The notes: generated by a model not told the origin, from the sequence alone. DNA of 64,000 nt from Streptomyces rhizosphaerihabitans (GCF_025399795.1 NZ_JAODTZ010000007.1:62001-126000), one strand, 5' to 3'. Shown: positions 1-10,896, counted from the stretch's first letter. Numbers and translations are program-made.

Positions 1-594
1 GAACGCGAGCCCGGCGGTGACCAGTTGGGACACGAAGATGTACACGATCACCACGAGCAGCCGCTGTGCGGCGGTGCCCGCGGAGAGCGCGCCGCCGGTG
101 GGGATCTCCAACGGGCCCCAGCCGTATGCGGCGGTGCCCACGGCCAGCGCGACGACCGGCAGCAGGACCATCGCCGCGAGACTGAGACCGAGCGCGACGG
201 TGAGCTTGGACCACAGCAGCCGGGCTCTGGGCACGGGAGCCGCCAGCAGATAGCGCAGCGAGGACCAGCTCGCCTCGGAGGCGATGGTGTCGCCGCAGAA
301 CAGCGCGACCGGGATCACCAGGAGGAAGCCCGCCGACACGAACAGGTTCACCGCGGCGAAGTTGGCGCCCGAGGCGGTGGCCGTGTCCAGCAGGGTGATC
401 CGGCCGTTCCGCGCGCCCGGCTGGCCGCCGATCGCGAACGCGACGAGCAGGACGAAGGGCAGGGCCGCGAGGACCGCCCCCATCACGAGGGTGCGGCGGC
501 GCTTGAGCTGGCGGACGAGCTCGACGCGCAGCGGCAGGGTACGGCGTGCCCGGTACCCGTCCGCCGTCCCGGTCCGCTCGACAAGCGTGCTCAT
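1..594 (-). CDS. ABC-2 type transporter permease (3' end outside window)
   Basis: Translation from the ATG at 594 gives a short basic cytoplasmic head followed by hydrophobic segments at about residues 36-55, 80-100, 125-150 and 180-198, the pattern of an ABC-2 permease subunit. The coding sequence runs off the left edge, so only about 198 N-terminal residues are visible. Its ATG overlaps the stop of the upstream hydrolase/ABC-ATPase gene (ATGA, 591-594), so the two are translationally coupled and very probably form one transporter. The substrate is unknown. The permease family is inferred from topology and neighbour rather than from a strong motif. Confidence 0.85.
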   Translation of the reverse strand, partial: MSTLVERTGTADGYRARRTLPLRVELVRQLKRRRTLVMGAVLAALPFVLLVAFAIGGQPGARNGRITLLDTATASGANFAAVNLFVSAGFLLVIPVALFCGDTIASEASWSSLRYLLAAPVPRARLLWSKLTVALGLSLAAMVLLPVVALAVGTAAYGWGPLEIPTGGALSAGTAAQRLLVVIVYIFVSQLVTAGLAF

Positions 595-3272
595 GCGGAG
601 CCTCCGATCAGGGTGAGGAACGCGTCTTCCAGACGTCGGTGGGGGCCCACCGCCGCTACGGGTACTTCGAGGCGTACGAGCTCCACGACCAGGCGTTGTG
701 CGCTGCCGTCGGCGTCGAGGCGGACCAGCAGCCCTTCCTCGGTCGCGACGGCCGAGAGCACGCCCGGCAGGGCGCCCACCTTCTCGACGACCGGCTCGTC
801 GACGGGTGAGGCGGTGCCGACGAGCAGGGTGTCGCCGGAGCCGATGATCTCGGACACCGGGCCCGCCTGCACGAGCCGGCCGCGGTCCATGACCACGAGA
901 TGGGTGCAGGTCTGCTCGACCTCGGCGAGGAGATGGCTGGAGACGATGACCGTGCGGCCCGCGGCGGCGTACCGGATCATCACCTCGCGCATCTCGCGGA
1001 TCTGTGGCGGGTCGAGGCCGTTGGTCGGTTCGTCCAGGATCAGCAGGTCCGGGAGGCCGAGCATGGCCTGGGCGATGGCGAGGCGCTGGCGCATGCCCTG
1101 GGAGTAGGTGCGCACCGCGCGGGCCAGGGCGTCGCCGAGTCCGGCGATCTCCAGGGCCTCTTCCAGGTGGGCGTCCTCGGGGGGACGGCCGGTGGCCAGC
1201 CAGTACAGCTCCAGGTTCTCGCGGCCGGAGAGGTGCGGCAAAAAGCCCGCGCCCTCGACGAACGCTCCGACCCGGGAGAGGACCGGCGCGCCGGGGCGGA
1301 TCGCGTGCCCGAAGACGTGGATCTCGCCCTCGTCGGGCTTGATGAGGCCCATGAGCATGCGCAGGGTGGTCGTCTTGCCCGCGCCGTTCGGCCCGAGCAG
1401 GCCGAGGACCTGGCCCTTCTCCACACGGAACGACAGCTCCCGTACCGCGTACCGGTCGGCGGACCTGGCGTAGCGCTTGCTCAGGCCGGTGATCTGGAGC
1501 GGGACTTCGGCGAGCACGGGATCGGGTGCCGGGGCGCTCGTGCGGCGGCGGCCGGTCACCAGCAGCGCCAGGGCGGCGAGCGCGCCGGCGAGGGGCAGCC
1601 ACCACACCCAGGCGGGAAGCGACGAGGCGGCGGTCTTCACCGCGGGGGCCGTCGGCACCTGGAGGGCGCTCCTGAGGGACACGGTGTACGTCGCCGGGGC
1701 CGCCGGTGAGGCGTAACCGAGGTCGGTCGAGGCGAGGACCAGGCGCAGCCGGTGGCCCTTCTGGACCTCGTGGTCGATGGCGGGAAGGGTGAGGGACACG
1801 TCCTTGCCGCTCTTCGCGCCCTCGACACGGACCGGGGTGACGAGCTGCGAGGGCAGCACCTGCTGGGTGCCGCCCGGACCGACGTCGTAGACCTTCCCGA
1901 AGAGGACCGCGTCGTCAGTGCTCGACCGGACGTGCACGGTGACGGTCGGCGAGCCGGTGATCCGCAGGTCGTCCCGGAAGGGCGCGGACTCGAAGCGGGC
2001 GTACTGGCCGGGGAAGTCGAGGGAGATTCCGACGCCGAGGGTGGAGAGCTGGGCGAGGCCGCCCGAGCCGCCGAGTCCCGGCAGGGCCGAGATGGCGGGC
2101 GGGCTGGCGCCCGCCGGGTTCTGGAAGCTCTGCTCGCGGCCGGACAGCGCGACGGTGTGCCGGCCGCTGTCCAGTCCGGGGTAGGTGTCCGCGCTCGCGC
2201 CGCGCAGCAGGGCGGCGCCGTCGGTGGAGTCGATGCCTCCGGTGCGGGTGACGCGGAAGGCGGGACCGGTGTCGGCGCTCTTGTCGTCCTTCAGGTAGCG
2301 GTCGAACCAGGAGTCGACGCGGGAGGTCACGCGGTCCGTCTCCGGGTCGCCGCCGTCGTGCCCGCCGGAGATCCAGTCGACGTCCACGGGTGCGCCGTTC
2401 GCCTTGATCGCCTCGGCCATCGCGTCGGCCTGGCCGAGCGGGAAGAGGGAGTCGGACTGGCCCTGCACGATGAGGGTGGGCACCTTGACGTGATCGCCCA
2501 CGGCGGAGGGGCTGCGCTCCTGGAGCAGCTTCGTCGCCGCCGCGTCCGGCTTCCCGGACTCCGCGACCCGGTTGTACATCGCGCACAGCTCGGGCTCGAA
2601 CCGGGCGCAGCCGCCGCCGGAGTTGATGAAGATGCCCGCCCAGAGCTTCTTGAACACGCCGTTCGGGAACAGGGCGTCCGCGAGGTTCCAGTACGTGATC
2701 GACGGGGCGATGGCGTCGACGCGCGGGTCGTTCGCGGCGGCCAGCAGGGAGACCGCGCCGCCGTACGAGGCGCCCGCCACTCCCACGCGCGGGTCACCGC
2801 TCCCGTCGAGCCGGACCTCGGGCCGCCGGGCGAGCCAGTCGATGAGCCGGGAGACGTCGGCCACCTCGGCCTTGGGGTCGTTCAGCCCGATCTTTCCGGT
2901 GGACCTGCCGAAGCCGCGGGCGGACCAGGTCAGTACCGCGTAGCCGTCGCGGGCGAGTTTCTCCGCCTCGTCGCGTACATCCGCCTTGCTGCCGCCGAAG
3001 CCGTGCGCGAGGAGGACGGCGGGCCGACGGCGCGAGGACGGGCCCGCGGTGAAGTACGAGGTGTCGAGCCGCACTCCGTCCATGGCCATGACGCGGTCGG
3101 CGCGGTGCACCGCGGGAGCGCCGCCGGAGGCGGCGGCGGTCCAGGTGCCCGCGCCGGCGAGCAGCACGACGGCCGTGGCGGCGGCCGCCCATCTCCCGCG
3201 GGCTCGCGCCGTCGTGCGAGCGGGGAGTTGCCCCCGGCGCGGCTCGCGCGGCCGGGGCAGTCGAAGATCCAT
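591..3272 (-). CDS. Exported alpha/beta-hydrolase (CocE/X-Pro-peptidase type) fused to ABC transporter ATPase
   Basis: 893 residues. After a basic head, a hydrophobic segment (about 28-50) looks like a signal anchor. Residues about 60-330 form an alpha/beta-hydrolase with oxyanion stretch LLAHGFGGSK, nucleophile elbow GASYGG, acid in GQSDSLFP and a histidine in SGGHDGG. A beta-rich stretch (about 390-530) resembles the X-Pro dipeptidyl-peptidase C-terminal domain. A second membrane segment (about 550-570, WVWWLPLAGALAALALLV) leads to a complete ABC ATPase: Walker A GPNGAGKTTT (about 630), signature YSQGMRQR, Walker B LLILDEPTNGLDP. The implied topology is hydrolase outside and ATPase inside. 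The downstream permease overlaps by 4 bp. The start ATG at 3272 has GAGG just upstream. Domain calls are secure; the joint function is inference. Confidence 0.93.
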   Translation of the reverse strand: MDLRLPRPREPRRGQLPARTTARARGRWAAAATAVVLLAGAGTWTAAASGGAPAVHRADRVMAMDGVRLDTSYFTAGPSSRRRPAVLLAHGFGGSKADVRDEAEKLARDGYAVLTWSARGFGRSTGKIGLNDPKAEVADVSRLIDWLARRPEVRLDGSGDPRVGVAGASYGGAVSLLAAANDPRVDAIAPSITYWNLADALFPNGVFKKLWAGIFINSGGGCARFEPELCAMYNRVAESGKPDAAATKLLQERSPSAVGDHVKVPTLIVQGQSDSLFPLGQADAMAEAIKANGAPVDVDWISGGHDGGDPETDRVTSRVDSWFDRYLKDDKSADTGPAFRVTRTGGIDSTDGAALLRGASADTYPGLDSGRHTVALSGREQSFQNPAGASPPAISALPGLGGSGGLAQLSTLGVGISLDFPGQYARFESAPFRDDLRITGSPTVTVHVRSSTDDAVLFGKVYDVGPGGTQQVLPSQLVTPVRVEGAKSGKDVSLTLPAIDHEVQKGHRLRLVLASTDLGYASPAAPATYTVSLRSALQVPTAPAVKTAASSLPAWVWWLPLAGALAALALLVTGRRRTSAPAPDPVLAEVPLQITGLSKRYARSADRYAVRELSFRVEKGQVLGLLGPNGAGKTTTLRMLMGLIKPDEGEIHVFGHAIRPGAPVLSRVGAFVEGAGFLPHLSGRENLELYWLATGRPPEDAHLEEALEIAGLGDALARAVRTYSQGMRQRLAIAQAMLGLPDLLILDEPTNGLDPPQIREMREVMIRYAAAGRTVIVSSHLLAEVEQTCTHLVVMDRGRLVQAGPVSEIIGSGDTLLVGTASPVDEPVVEKVGALPGVLSAVATEEGLLVRLDADGSAQRLVVELVRLEVPVAAVGPHRRLEDAFLTLIGGSA

Positions 3273-3388
3273 GCCTCAACGGTACGGGCGCCCACCGACA
3301 ACCGGGGCAGCCGCCGGGGTGAACCCGCACCCCTCCCACGGGAGTACGGCACGGGTCCCGTGTACCGCGTCCGTGGTACGAACGCCCC

Positions 3389-3799
3389 ATGGAGTTGCGC
3401 CGCGCCACCACCGTCGGGGAACTGACCGCCGCCGAGTACCTCTTCGACCATCCCGTGCGCCCCGAGTGGGCCCGGCGGTTCCTGGACGCCCAGGGCCATC
3501 ACCTGTACCTGGCCCACGAGGGGGAACTCCCGGTCGGCTTCATCAGCGGCGTCGAGACGGTCCACCCCGACAAGGGCACCGAGATGTTCCTGTACGAGCT
3601 GGCGGTGGCCGAGCCGTTCCGGCGGCGCGGCACCGGGCGGGCACTGATCGGCGAACTCGCCGCGCTGGCCCGGGAACGCGGCTGCTACGGGATGTGGGTG
3701 GGGGTGGAGACCGGAAACGACGTCGCCCTTGCCACCTACCGCAGCGCGGGTGGCAAGGACGACGGGACGTGCACGGTGGTGACGTGGGACTTCGGCTGA
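3389..3799 (+). CDS. GNAT N-acetyltransferase, AAC(3)-I-like
   Basis: 136 residues, a single GNAT domain. The acetyl-CoA site is visible as ELAVAEPFRRRGTGRALIGEL (V-x-x-x-x-R-x-x-G-x-G/A, about residues 70-90), preceded by a beta-strand pair (GELPVGFISGVE) and followed by an NDVALATYRSAGG segment. Spacing and length resemble the aminoglycoside 3-N-acetyltransferase I branch, but substrate cannot be read from the sequence, so resistance should not be assumed. It stands alone: divergent from the hydrolase/ABC gene (117 bp gap) and convergent with the APC permease. Confidence 0.85.
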   Translation: MELRRATTVGELTAAEYLFDHPVRPEWARRFLDAQGHHLYLAHEGELPVGFISGVETVHPDKGTEMFLYELAVAEPFRRRGTGRALIGELAALARERGCYGMWVGVETGNDVALATYRSAGGKDDGTCTVVTWDFG

Positions 3800-3883
3800 G
3801 GTTCTCGTGCGGGCGCGGGCGCGGGCGCGGACCCGGCGCTGCCGAGCCGGACCGGACCGCGCCCCGCAGGGCGGACCGCGCGG

Positions 3884-5293
3884 TTATGTCTGCGCGTCCT
3901 CCGGGATCGACACCAGCCAGCGGGTGTCGCGGCGCGGTCGCAGGTAGAAGGCCCAGTACAGGGTGGCGACGGCGGTGATGCCGCCGGTCCACACCAGGTA
4001 GACCGTCTCCTGCTGGCTGAGGACGTAGGCGAGGACCGCGATCAGCAGGATCGGCATCGCGGGCCACAGCGGCATCCGCCAGGCGGGCGTGTGGCGGTGG
4101 TGGCCGCGCCGGGAGAGCAGGGCGGCGACCGCGACGAGCAGGTACATGGCCGTCACCGACACGCCCGTCACGCCGTACAGGGTGTCGAGGTTGACGAAGC
4201 AGAGGGCGGCGCCGGGGACGCCCACCAGCAGCGTGGCGACCCACGGGGAACCGAACCGGCCGAGCCGGGACAGGGCGTTGTTGACCGGTCCGGGCCACGC
4301 CTTGTCACGGGCCGAGGCGAACAGGACGCGCGAGTTCTGGATGACCATGACGATGCCCGCGTTGATGATCGCGAGGGCCACGCAGAGGCTGACGAAGGTG
4401 CTGACGGCCGAGTTGGACCAGGCCGTGACCATGCTGCTGATGTCGCCGCCGCTCAGCGCCGACAGGTCGGAGGCGCCCATGGTGATCGCGACGACCGGGA
4501 CCAGGATGATGACCGTGGAGATGGCGAGGGTGGCCAGGACCGTACGGGCGACGTTGCGGCGCGGGTTCTCCAGCTCCTCGGAGAGGTAGACCGCGGTCGA
4601 GAAACCCTGGGTGATGAAGAGGGCGATGGCGAGCCCGGAGACGACCATCATGGCCGTCACGGTGTTCGTGTGGCCGCCGGAGTCCGCGACCCGCATCGAG
4701 ACCAGGCTGCCGGCGCCGCGGTGGCTGTGGGCGAAGCCGAGGACCGCCACGAGCGCCGCGGCGATGACTTCGAGGACCAGGAAGATACCGGTGATCCAGG
4801 CGTTGGCGCGCAGGTCGAGCAGGCCCGCGAGGGTGGCCAGGAGCATCACGCCGGCACCGGCCATCGCCGGGTTCAGATGGACGATGGGTGACAGGTAGTC
4901 GGCCGTGCCTATCGCGATCACCGGCGGCACGATCATGACGACCAGCAGGGAGAGCACGAAGACGAGCCAGCCCGCGAGGCGTCCGGCCATCGTGGAGACC
5001 ATGGCGTACTCGCCGCCCGCGCTGGGGATGAGGGTGCCCAGCTCCGAGTAGCAGAACGCCACGGCGACGCAGAGGAGCGAGCCGATCGCGATGGTCAGCG
5101 CGGTCGCCGTGCCGAGCGAGGAGAACAGGTCGGGCACCACGACGAACAGGGTCGAGGCGGGTGTCACGCACGAGAGGGTCAGCAGGGTGCCGCCGACCAC
5201 GCCGATGGAGCGCTTGAGCGTTTGGGGGTTCCCGGTCTCCGTGGGGGCGGAATCCAGGACGGCGGTCTCGACAGGGCGGAGCGTGTCGGTCAT
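3884..5293 (-). CDS. APC-superfamily amino acid/polyamine permease
   Basis: 469 residues with about twelve hydrophobic segments. The APC signature lies near the N-terminus (SIGVVGGTLLTLSCVTPAST) followed by the conserved YSELGTLIPSAGGEYAMV helix 3 motif; a later SEELENPRRNVAR loop is the usual APC cytoplasmic motif. The ATG at 5293 (MTDTLRPVET) is preferred over in-frame upstream starts because the extension to 5512 is basic, low-complexity and contains an operator-like palindrome. There is no strong ribosome binding site, so the start is uncertain by some residues. It is probably an inner-membrane proton- or sodium-coupled importer or antiporter; substrate unknown. Confidence 0.88.
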   Translation of the reverse strand: MTDTLRPVETAVLDSAPTETGNPQTLKRSIGVVGGTLLTLSCVTPASTLFVVVPDLFSSLGTATALTIAIGSLLCVAVAFCYSELGTLIPSAGGEYAMVSTMAGRLAGWLVFVLSLLVVMIVPPVIAIGTADYLSPIVHLNPAMAGAGVMLLATLAGLLDLRANAWITGIFLVLEVIAAALVAVLGFAHSHRGAGSLVSMRVADSGGHTNTVTAMMVVSGLAIALFITQGFSTAVYLSEELENPRRNVARTVLATLAISTVIILVPVVAITMGASDLSALSGGDISSMVTAWSNSAVSTFVSLCVALAIINAGIVMVIQNSRVLFASARDKAWPGPVNNALSRLGRFGSPWVATLLVGVPGAALCFVNLDTLYGVTGVSVTAMYLLVAVAALLSRRGHHRHTPAWRMPLWPAMPILLIAVLAYVLSQQETVYLVWTGGITAVATLYWAFYLRPRRDTRWLVSIPEDAQT

Positions 5294-5713
5294 GAAGCGG
5301 TTCCGATCGACTCGTGCGTCAGGTGTTCGGGCGGGAGCGATATCGCCTCCGGCGGCTCGCGTCGTACTTCTTTCCCGTCCGCTCCCGCGTTGATGGAACC
5401 TTGACGGAAACCGTTGCGTCAATGGCCGTTCACCTACGGAATCCGCAGTAGCGGAGCGACGCACATCACATCGCTTTCCCAGGTCGTGGCGCCTACATGT
5501 TGCAATCATCAAGAATTACTGGAGCACGACCTTGCTTTCGCAGGTTGTATCGATAGACAACCTGCATCACCCGTTTCGTCACCACATGACGAGAACAGCA
5601 GTCACGGTGCTGAAACTCGCCTGAATTGGTCCGCACTCCGGACGGCTACCGGCGCGTAACCGTGTCACTGCCTGCCCATAGAGTTCTGATCCACAGAAGG
5701 AGCGCGGACAGGG
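5294..5713. other. Divergent intergenic region of 420 bp, relatively AT-rich
   Basis: No convincing gene. The middle (about 5470-5600) is clearly lower in GC than its surroundings and should hold the promoters of the leftward APC permease and the rightward lipoprotein. A perfect 8-bp inverted repeat lies at 5541-5564, annotated separately. Confidence 0.6.
5541..5564. promoter_or_regulatory. Operator-like inverted repeat
   Basis: CAGGTTGT (5541-5548) and ACAACCTG (5557-5564) are perfect reverse complements separated by ATCGATAG. The 24-bp symmetry with TTGT...ACAA ends resembles GntR/FadR-type operators. It lies about 250 bp upstream of the APC permease start and 150 bp upstream of the lipoprotein start. 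The cognate regulator is not in the window. Confidence 0.5.
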
Positions 5714-6577
5714 GTGGGGAACATGCGTTATCTGCGAGGCGTGGTCTGGGCCGGGGTGGCCGCGGCGGCACTGGCCGGGACGACCGGGTGCAGTGCGGAG
5801 ACCACGAAGAAGACGGCCGAGGTGGTCAGCCACGCCGACGCGATCATGGCGGCACTGGGGCGGGCGACGGACCGGACGGAGTCCCTGGGTTCGGCCGAGG
5901 TCAGGATGACCACCGAGGTGAACGGCGGCGCCCCCATATCCATGGAGGGCACTTACTCCTGGGGCGACGGCTACGCGTACGACGTCGAGATGGACACCAA
6001 GGCCGCGAAGATGCAGACGCTGACGGACGCCCCCTCGATCCGCACGCTCTTCGTGGACGGCGCCTACTACTACGACACCGACCCGCAGCCCTCCGGCCCG
6101 CTCAAGGGCAAGGAGTGGATGAAGGTCGACGGGTCGGCCGTCTTCGGCGAGAAGGGCGCCCAGGCGTTGAGCGGAAGCTCGAACAGCGGCAGCCCGGCAG
6201 CCACCATGAGGAGCCTGAAGTACGCGAACGACGTCGAGGACCTCGGCAAGGAGACCGTCGGCGGAAAGAGCGCGACCCACTACCGGGCCGTGATCGACAA
6301 GGACCACATGGGCAGGGCCAAGGACGCCTTCGCATCCGGGGACGAGGACACCCTCTTCAACTCGGTGACCGGCGGCGCCGACTCCATCACCATGGACATC
6401 TGGGTCGGGGCCAAGGACCTGCCGGTCCGCCTCAAGGAGGTGATCGGCACCATGACGGTCACCATGGACTTCGAGAAGTTCGGTGCCACCGCCGATGTGA
6501 AGGCCCCGCCGGCCGCGCAGACCGGTGACGTCACCGAGCTGATGAAGAAGGCCGCCGCGCAGCAGCAGCAGCAGTAG
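5714..6577 (+). CDS. Secreted lipoprotein, LppX/LolA-like fold candidate
   Basis: 287 residues. A lipoprotein signal is visible: basic MRYLR, hydrophobic stretch, and lipobox LAGTTGC with the lipidated cysteine at about residue 26. The mature part is rich in short beta-type segments (EVRMTTEVNGGAPISMEGTYSWGDG, AYDVEMDTKAAKMQTL, MDIWVGAKDLPVRLKEVIGTMTVTMDF), as in the LppX/LprAFG or LolA-like half-barrels that bind lipids in actinobacteria. It ends in a run of five glutamines. The GTG at 5714 sits about 11 nt after AGAAGGAG; an ATG three codons downstream is the alternative. Function beyond a possible lipid- or ligand-binding role is unknown. Confidence 0.8.
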   Translation: MGNMRYLRGVVWAGVAAAALAGTTGCSAETTKKTAEVVSHADAIMAALGRATDRTESLGSAEVRMTTEVNGGAPISMEGTYSWGDGYAYDVEMDTKAAKMQTLTDAPSIRTLFVDGAYYYDTDPQPSGPLKGKEWMKVDGSAVFGEKGAQALSGSSNSGSPAATMRSLKYANDVEDLGKETVGGKSATHYRAVIDKDHMGRAKDAFASGDEDTLFNSVTGGADSITMDIWVGAKDLPVRLKEVIGTMTVTMDFEKFGATADVKAPPAAQTGDVTELMKKAAAQQQQQ

Positions 6578-6606
6578 GCCAGGACGGCGGCAGGGCCGAA
6601 ACGCGA

Positions 6607-6640
6607 CGGTGCCCCGCTCCGGACGAGGGGCGGGGCACCG
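6607..6640. terminator. Bidirectional hairpin terminator
   Basis: Stem 6607-6620 pairs with 6627-6640 with one mismatch (loop GGACGA). It sits between the convergent lipoprotein and mmsA genes. Confidence 0.75.
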
Positions 6641-6649
6641 GGTCACGCC

Positions 6650-8152
<1,503 letters not shown>

Positions 8153-8166
8153 GGCCATGCACTCCT

Positions 8167-10050
8167 TCACAGATGGCGGCGTCGGGCGGCGACGTGCCGG
8201 TCGTACTCCTCACGTGCCTTGACCGCCGACGATCGGGTCGCGGTCTCGGCCACAGGTACATCCCACCAGGCTTGGGCCGGAGGCGCGCCCGACACTGTGT
8301 CTGCCGTTTCGGTCTCCACGTAGACACAAGTGGGAGTGTCCGCCCCGCGCGCCTCGGCCAGGGCCGCCCGCAGGTCACGCACGGTCTTCGCGCGTAGGAC
8401 CCGCATGCCCAGGCTGGCCGCGTTGGCCGCGAGATCCACCGGCAGCGGCGCCCCCGTGTACGTACGGTCCTCGGCCCGGTAGCGGTACGCCGTGCCGTAC
8501 CGCTCGCCGCCCACGGATTCGGAGAGGCCGCCGATCGAGGCGTACCCGTGGTTCTGCAGGATGATCACCTTGATCGCGACGCCCTCCTGGACGGCGGTGA
8601 CGATCTCGGTCGGCATCATCAGATACGTGCCGTCGCCGACCAGCGCCCACACGGGCCGGTCCGGGGCCGCCATCCGTACGCCGATCGCGGCCGGGATCTC
8701 GTAACCCATGCACGAGTAGCCGTACTCGACGTGGTACTGGTCCCGCGACCGCGCCCGCCACAGTTTGTGCAGGTCGCCGGGGAGCGAACCGGCCGCGTTG
8801 ATCAGGATGTCGTCCTCGGTGACCAGCTCGTCCAGAACGCCGAGGACCTGTGGCTGGGTGGGCCGGAGGTCGATGTCCTCGGCCTCGTAGGCCGCGTCGA
8901 CGCGGTACTCCCAGCGCTCCTTGTCGTCCGTGTACTCGGTGACGTACGCGGGCTCCGCCCGGTGGCGGTGCAGCAGCAGCGCCTCGGTGAGGGCTTCGAG
9001 ACCGGCGCGCGCGTCGGCGATCAGCGGTATGCCGGCGAGCTTGTGGCCGTCGTACGGAGCGATGTTGAGGTTGAGGAAACGGACGCCCGACGCGCCGAAC
9101 AGGGTGCCGGAGGCGGTGGTGAAGTCGGTGTAGCGGGTGCCGACTCCGATCACCAGGTCGGCGGTGCGGGCGAGCTCGTCGGCGGTCGCCGTGCCGGTGT
9201 GGCCGACGCCGCCGACGTCCTGGGGATGGTCCCAGCGCAGCGAGCCCTTGCCCGCCTGGGTGGAGGCGACGGGGATACGGGTGGTGGAGGCGAGTTCGGC
9301 GAGCGCCTCCTCGGCGCGGCTGTGGTGGACGCCGCCGCCCGCGACGATCAGCGGACGCCGGGCCTCGCGGACCGCCGCGACGGCGCGGGCCAGTTCGCCG
9401 GCGTCGGCCGCCGGGCGCCGCACGGCCCAGGTCCGCTCGGCGAAGAACTCCTCGGGCCAGTCGTACGCCTCCGCCTGCACGTCCTGGGGCAGCGCGAGGG
9501 TGACGGCGCCGGTGTCGACCGGGTCGGTGAGCACGCGCATCGCCTGGAGGGCCGCCGGGATCAGGGCTTCGGGGCGGGTGATCCGGTCGAAGTACTTCGA
9601 CACCGGGCGCAGACAGTCGTTGACCGACACGTCCCCGGCGAAGGGGACCTCGAGCTGCTGGAGCACCGGGTCGGCGGGGCGGGTCGCGAAGACGTCGCCG
9701 GGCAGGAGCAGTACCGGGAGGTGGTTGATCGTCGCGAGCGCGGCGCCGGTGACGAGGTTGGTGGCGCCGGGCCCGATGGAGGTGGTCACGGCGTGCGCCG
9801 ACAGCCGGCCGCACTGACGCGCGTAGCCGACCGCCGCGTGCACCATGGCCTGTTCGTTGCGTCCCTGGTGGTACGGCATCTCGTCGGCGTACTCGACGAG
9901 GGCCTGGCCCATCCCGGCGACGTTGCCGTGGCCGAAGATGCCCCAGGTGGCGCCGATCAGCCGGCGGCGCGCGCCGTCCCGTTCGGTGTACTGCGCGGCC
10001 AGGAACCGCACCAGCGCCTGTGCGACCGTCAGCCTCGTCGTCGAGGTCAT
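8167..10050 (-). CDS. iolD: 3D-(3,5/4)-trihydroxycyclohexane-1,2-dione acylhydrolase
   Basis: 627 residues, ThDP-dependent enzyme that opens the cyclitol ring of the inositol intermediate to give 5-deoxy-glucuronate. The N-terminal PYR domain has the activating glutamate in YHQGRNEQAMVHAAVGYA; the PP domain carries the GDGTYLMMPTEI...NHGYASIG cofactor motif. A GYSCMGYEIPAAIG segment matches the family. The ATG at 10050 overlaps the iolB stop (ATGA), indicating coupled translation. Length and motifs are normal for IolD, which separates it from acetolactate synthase. Confidence 0.95.
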   Translation of the reverse strand: MTSTTRLTVAQALVRFLAAQYTERDGARRRLIGATWGIFGHGNVAGMGQALVEYADEMPYHQGRNEQAMVHAAVGYARQCGRLSAHAVTTSIGPGATNLVTGAALATINHLPVLLLPGDVFATRPADPVLQQLEVPFAGDVSVNDCLRPVSKYFDRITRPEALIPAALQAMRVLTDPVDTGAVTLALPQDVQAEAYDWPEEFFAERTWAVRRPAADAGELARAVAAVREARRPLIVAGGGVHHSRAEEALAELASTTRIPVASTQAGKGSLRWDHPQDVGGVGHTGTATADELARTADLVIGVGTRYTDFTTASGTLFGASGVRFLNLNIAPYDGHKLAGIPLIADARAGLEALTEALLLHRHRAEPAYVTEYTDDKERWEYRVDAAYEAEDIDLRPTQPQVLGVLDELVTEDDILINAAGSLPGDLHKLWRARSRDQYHVEYGYSCMGYEIPAAIGVRMAAPDRPVWALVGDGTYLMMPTEIVTAVQEGVAIKVIILQNHGYASIGGLSESVGGERYGTAYRYRAEDRTYTGAPLPVDLAANAASLGMRVLRAKTVRDLRAALAEARGADTPTCVYVETETADTVSGAPPAQAWWDVPVAETATRSSAVKAREEYDRHVAARRRHL

Positions 10051-10889
10051 CGGTATCCCCCTGTGCTCTCTGCGTGTCCCGGGTGGAAACGGATCCGCCA
10101 CTCCCTGTCCCCGCCAGGTCCCGCCATGACGTTCAGGTAGTACATGGCGTGATCGGGCTGGGCGATGGACGGGCCGTGCCATCCGTCGGGGACGAGGACG
10201 GCATCGCCGGTGCGGACCTCGGCGAGGACGTCCGAACCGCCCTCACGGGAAGGGAATACGCGCTGATAGCCGAAACCGTTCGGGCCGTCGATCTCGAAGT
10301 AGTAGATCTCCTCCAGCCGGGACTCGACGCCGGGCAGGTGTTCGTCGTGCTTGTGGGGCGGATACGAGGACCAGTTGCCGCCGGGGGTGATCACCTCGAC
10401 GGCGATGAGCCGGTCGCAGTCGAAGACGTCCGCGGCGGCGAAATTGCGCACCTGGCGTGCGCAGTTGCCGCTGCCGCGGTCTTCGACGGGAACCTCCGGC
10501 GCGGGGCCGTAGCGAGCGGGGAGTCGGCGCTCGCACTTCGCTCCTGCCAGGGCGAAGCGGCCTCCCGCGCCGGAGGCGATCTGGGCCCGGGCCTCACGGG
10601 GAACGTACGCGAAGTCGGAGACTCCGTCGAACACACTCCGTCTGCCCAGGAGTTGGAACTCTTCCTCTTCCATGCCGTCTTTGGTGCGCACCGTGCAGCC
10701 GCCGGCGAGCGGGAGCACGATCCACTCACTGTCCCCTGTGGTGAACATGTGGGTGCCACCGGGCGCCAGCTCCACGATCCGCAGACTGCTGTACGTCCAG
10801 CCGGCCCGTTCCGGGGCGATGTCGAGGGCGTAATAGGCGTCGGCGGTGGTGCCCTTGGGCACGTACAGCTCGTTCCTCGGACGACTCAT
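10047..10889 (-). CDS. iolB: 5-deoxy-glucuronate isomerase
   Basis: 280 residues, full-length cupin-type IolB. It contains the metal-binding stretch SYPPHKHDEHLPGVESRLEEIYYFEI and the downstream DGWHGPSIAQPDHAMYYLNVMAGP region with the remaining histidine. It converts 5-deoxy-D-glucuronic acid to 2-deoxy-5-keto-D-gluconate, the substrate of the IolC kinase upstream. Only seven bases separate it from the preceding gene, and its stop overlaps the iolD start. Confidence 0.95.
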   Translation of the reverse strand: MSRPRNELYVPKGTTADAYYALDIAPERAGWTYSSLRIVELAPGGTHMFTTGDSEWIVLPLAGGCTVRTKDGMEEEEFQLLGRRSVFDGVSDFAYVPREARAQIASGAGGRFALAGAKCERRLPARYGPAPEVPVEDRGSGNCARQVRNFAAADVFDCDRLIAVEVITPGGNWSSYPPHKHDEHLPGVESRLEEIYYFEIDGPNGFGYQRVFPSREGGSDVLAEVRTGDAVLVPDGWHGPSIAQPDHAMYYLNVMAGPGGDREWRIRFHPGHAESTGGYR

Positions 10890-10896
10890 GCGGCCC

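Noticed and set aside
1752..3425. 557-codon plus-strand frame opposite the hydrolase/ABC gene.
   Set aside because: Low-complexity antisense frame with no motif; the opposite strand has two complete families.
3389..3799. Aminoglycoside resistance gene.
   Set aside because: Only the general AAC(3)-I-like GNAT pattern is seen; context is housekeeping and substrate residues cannot be verified.
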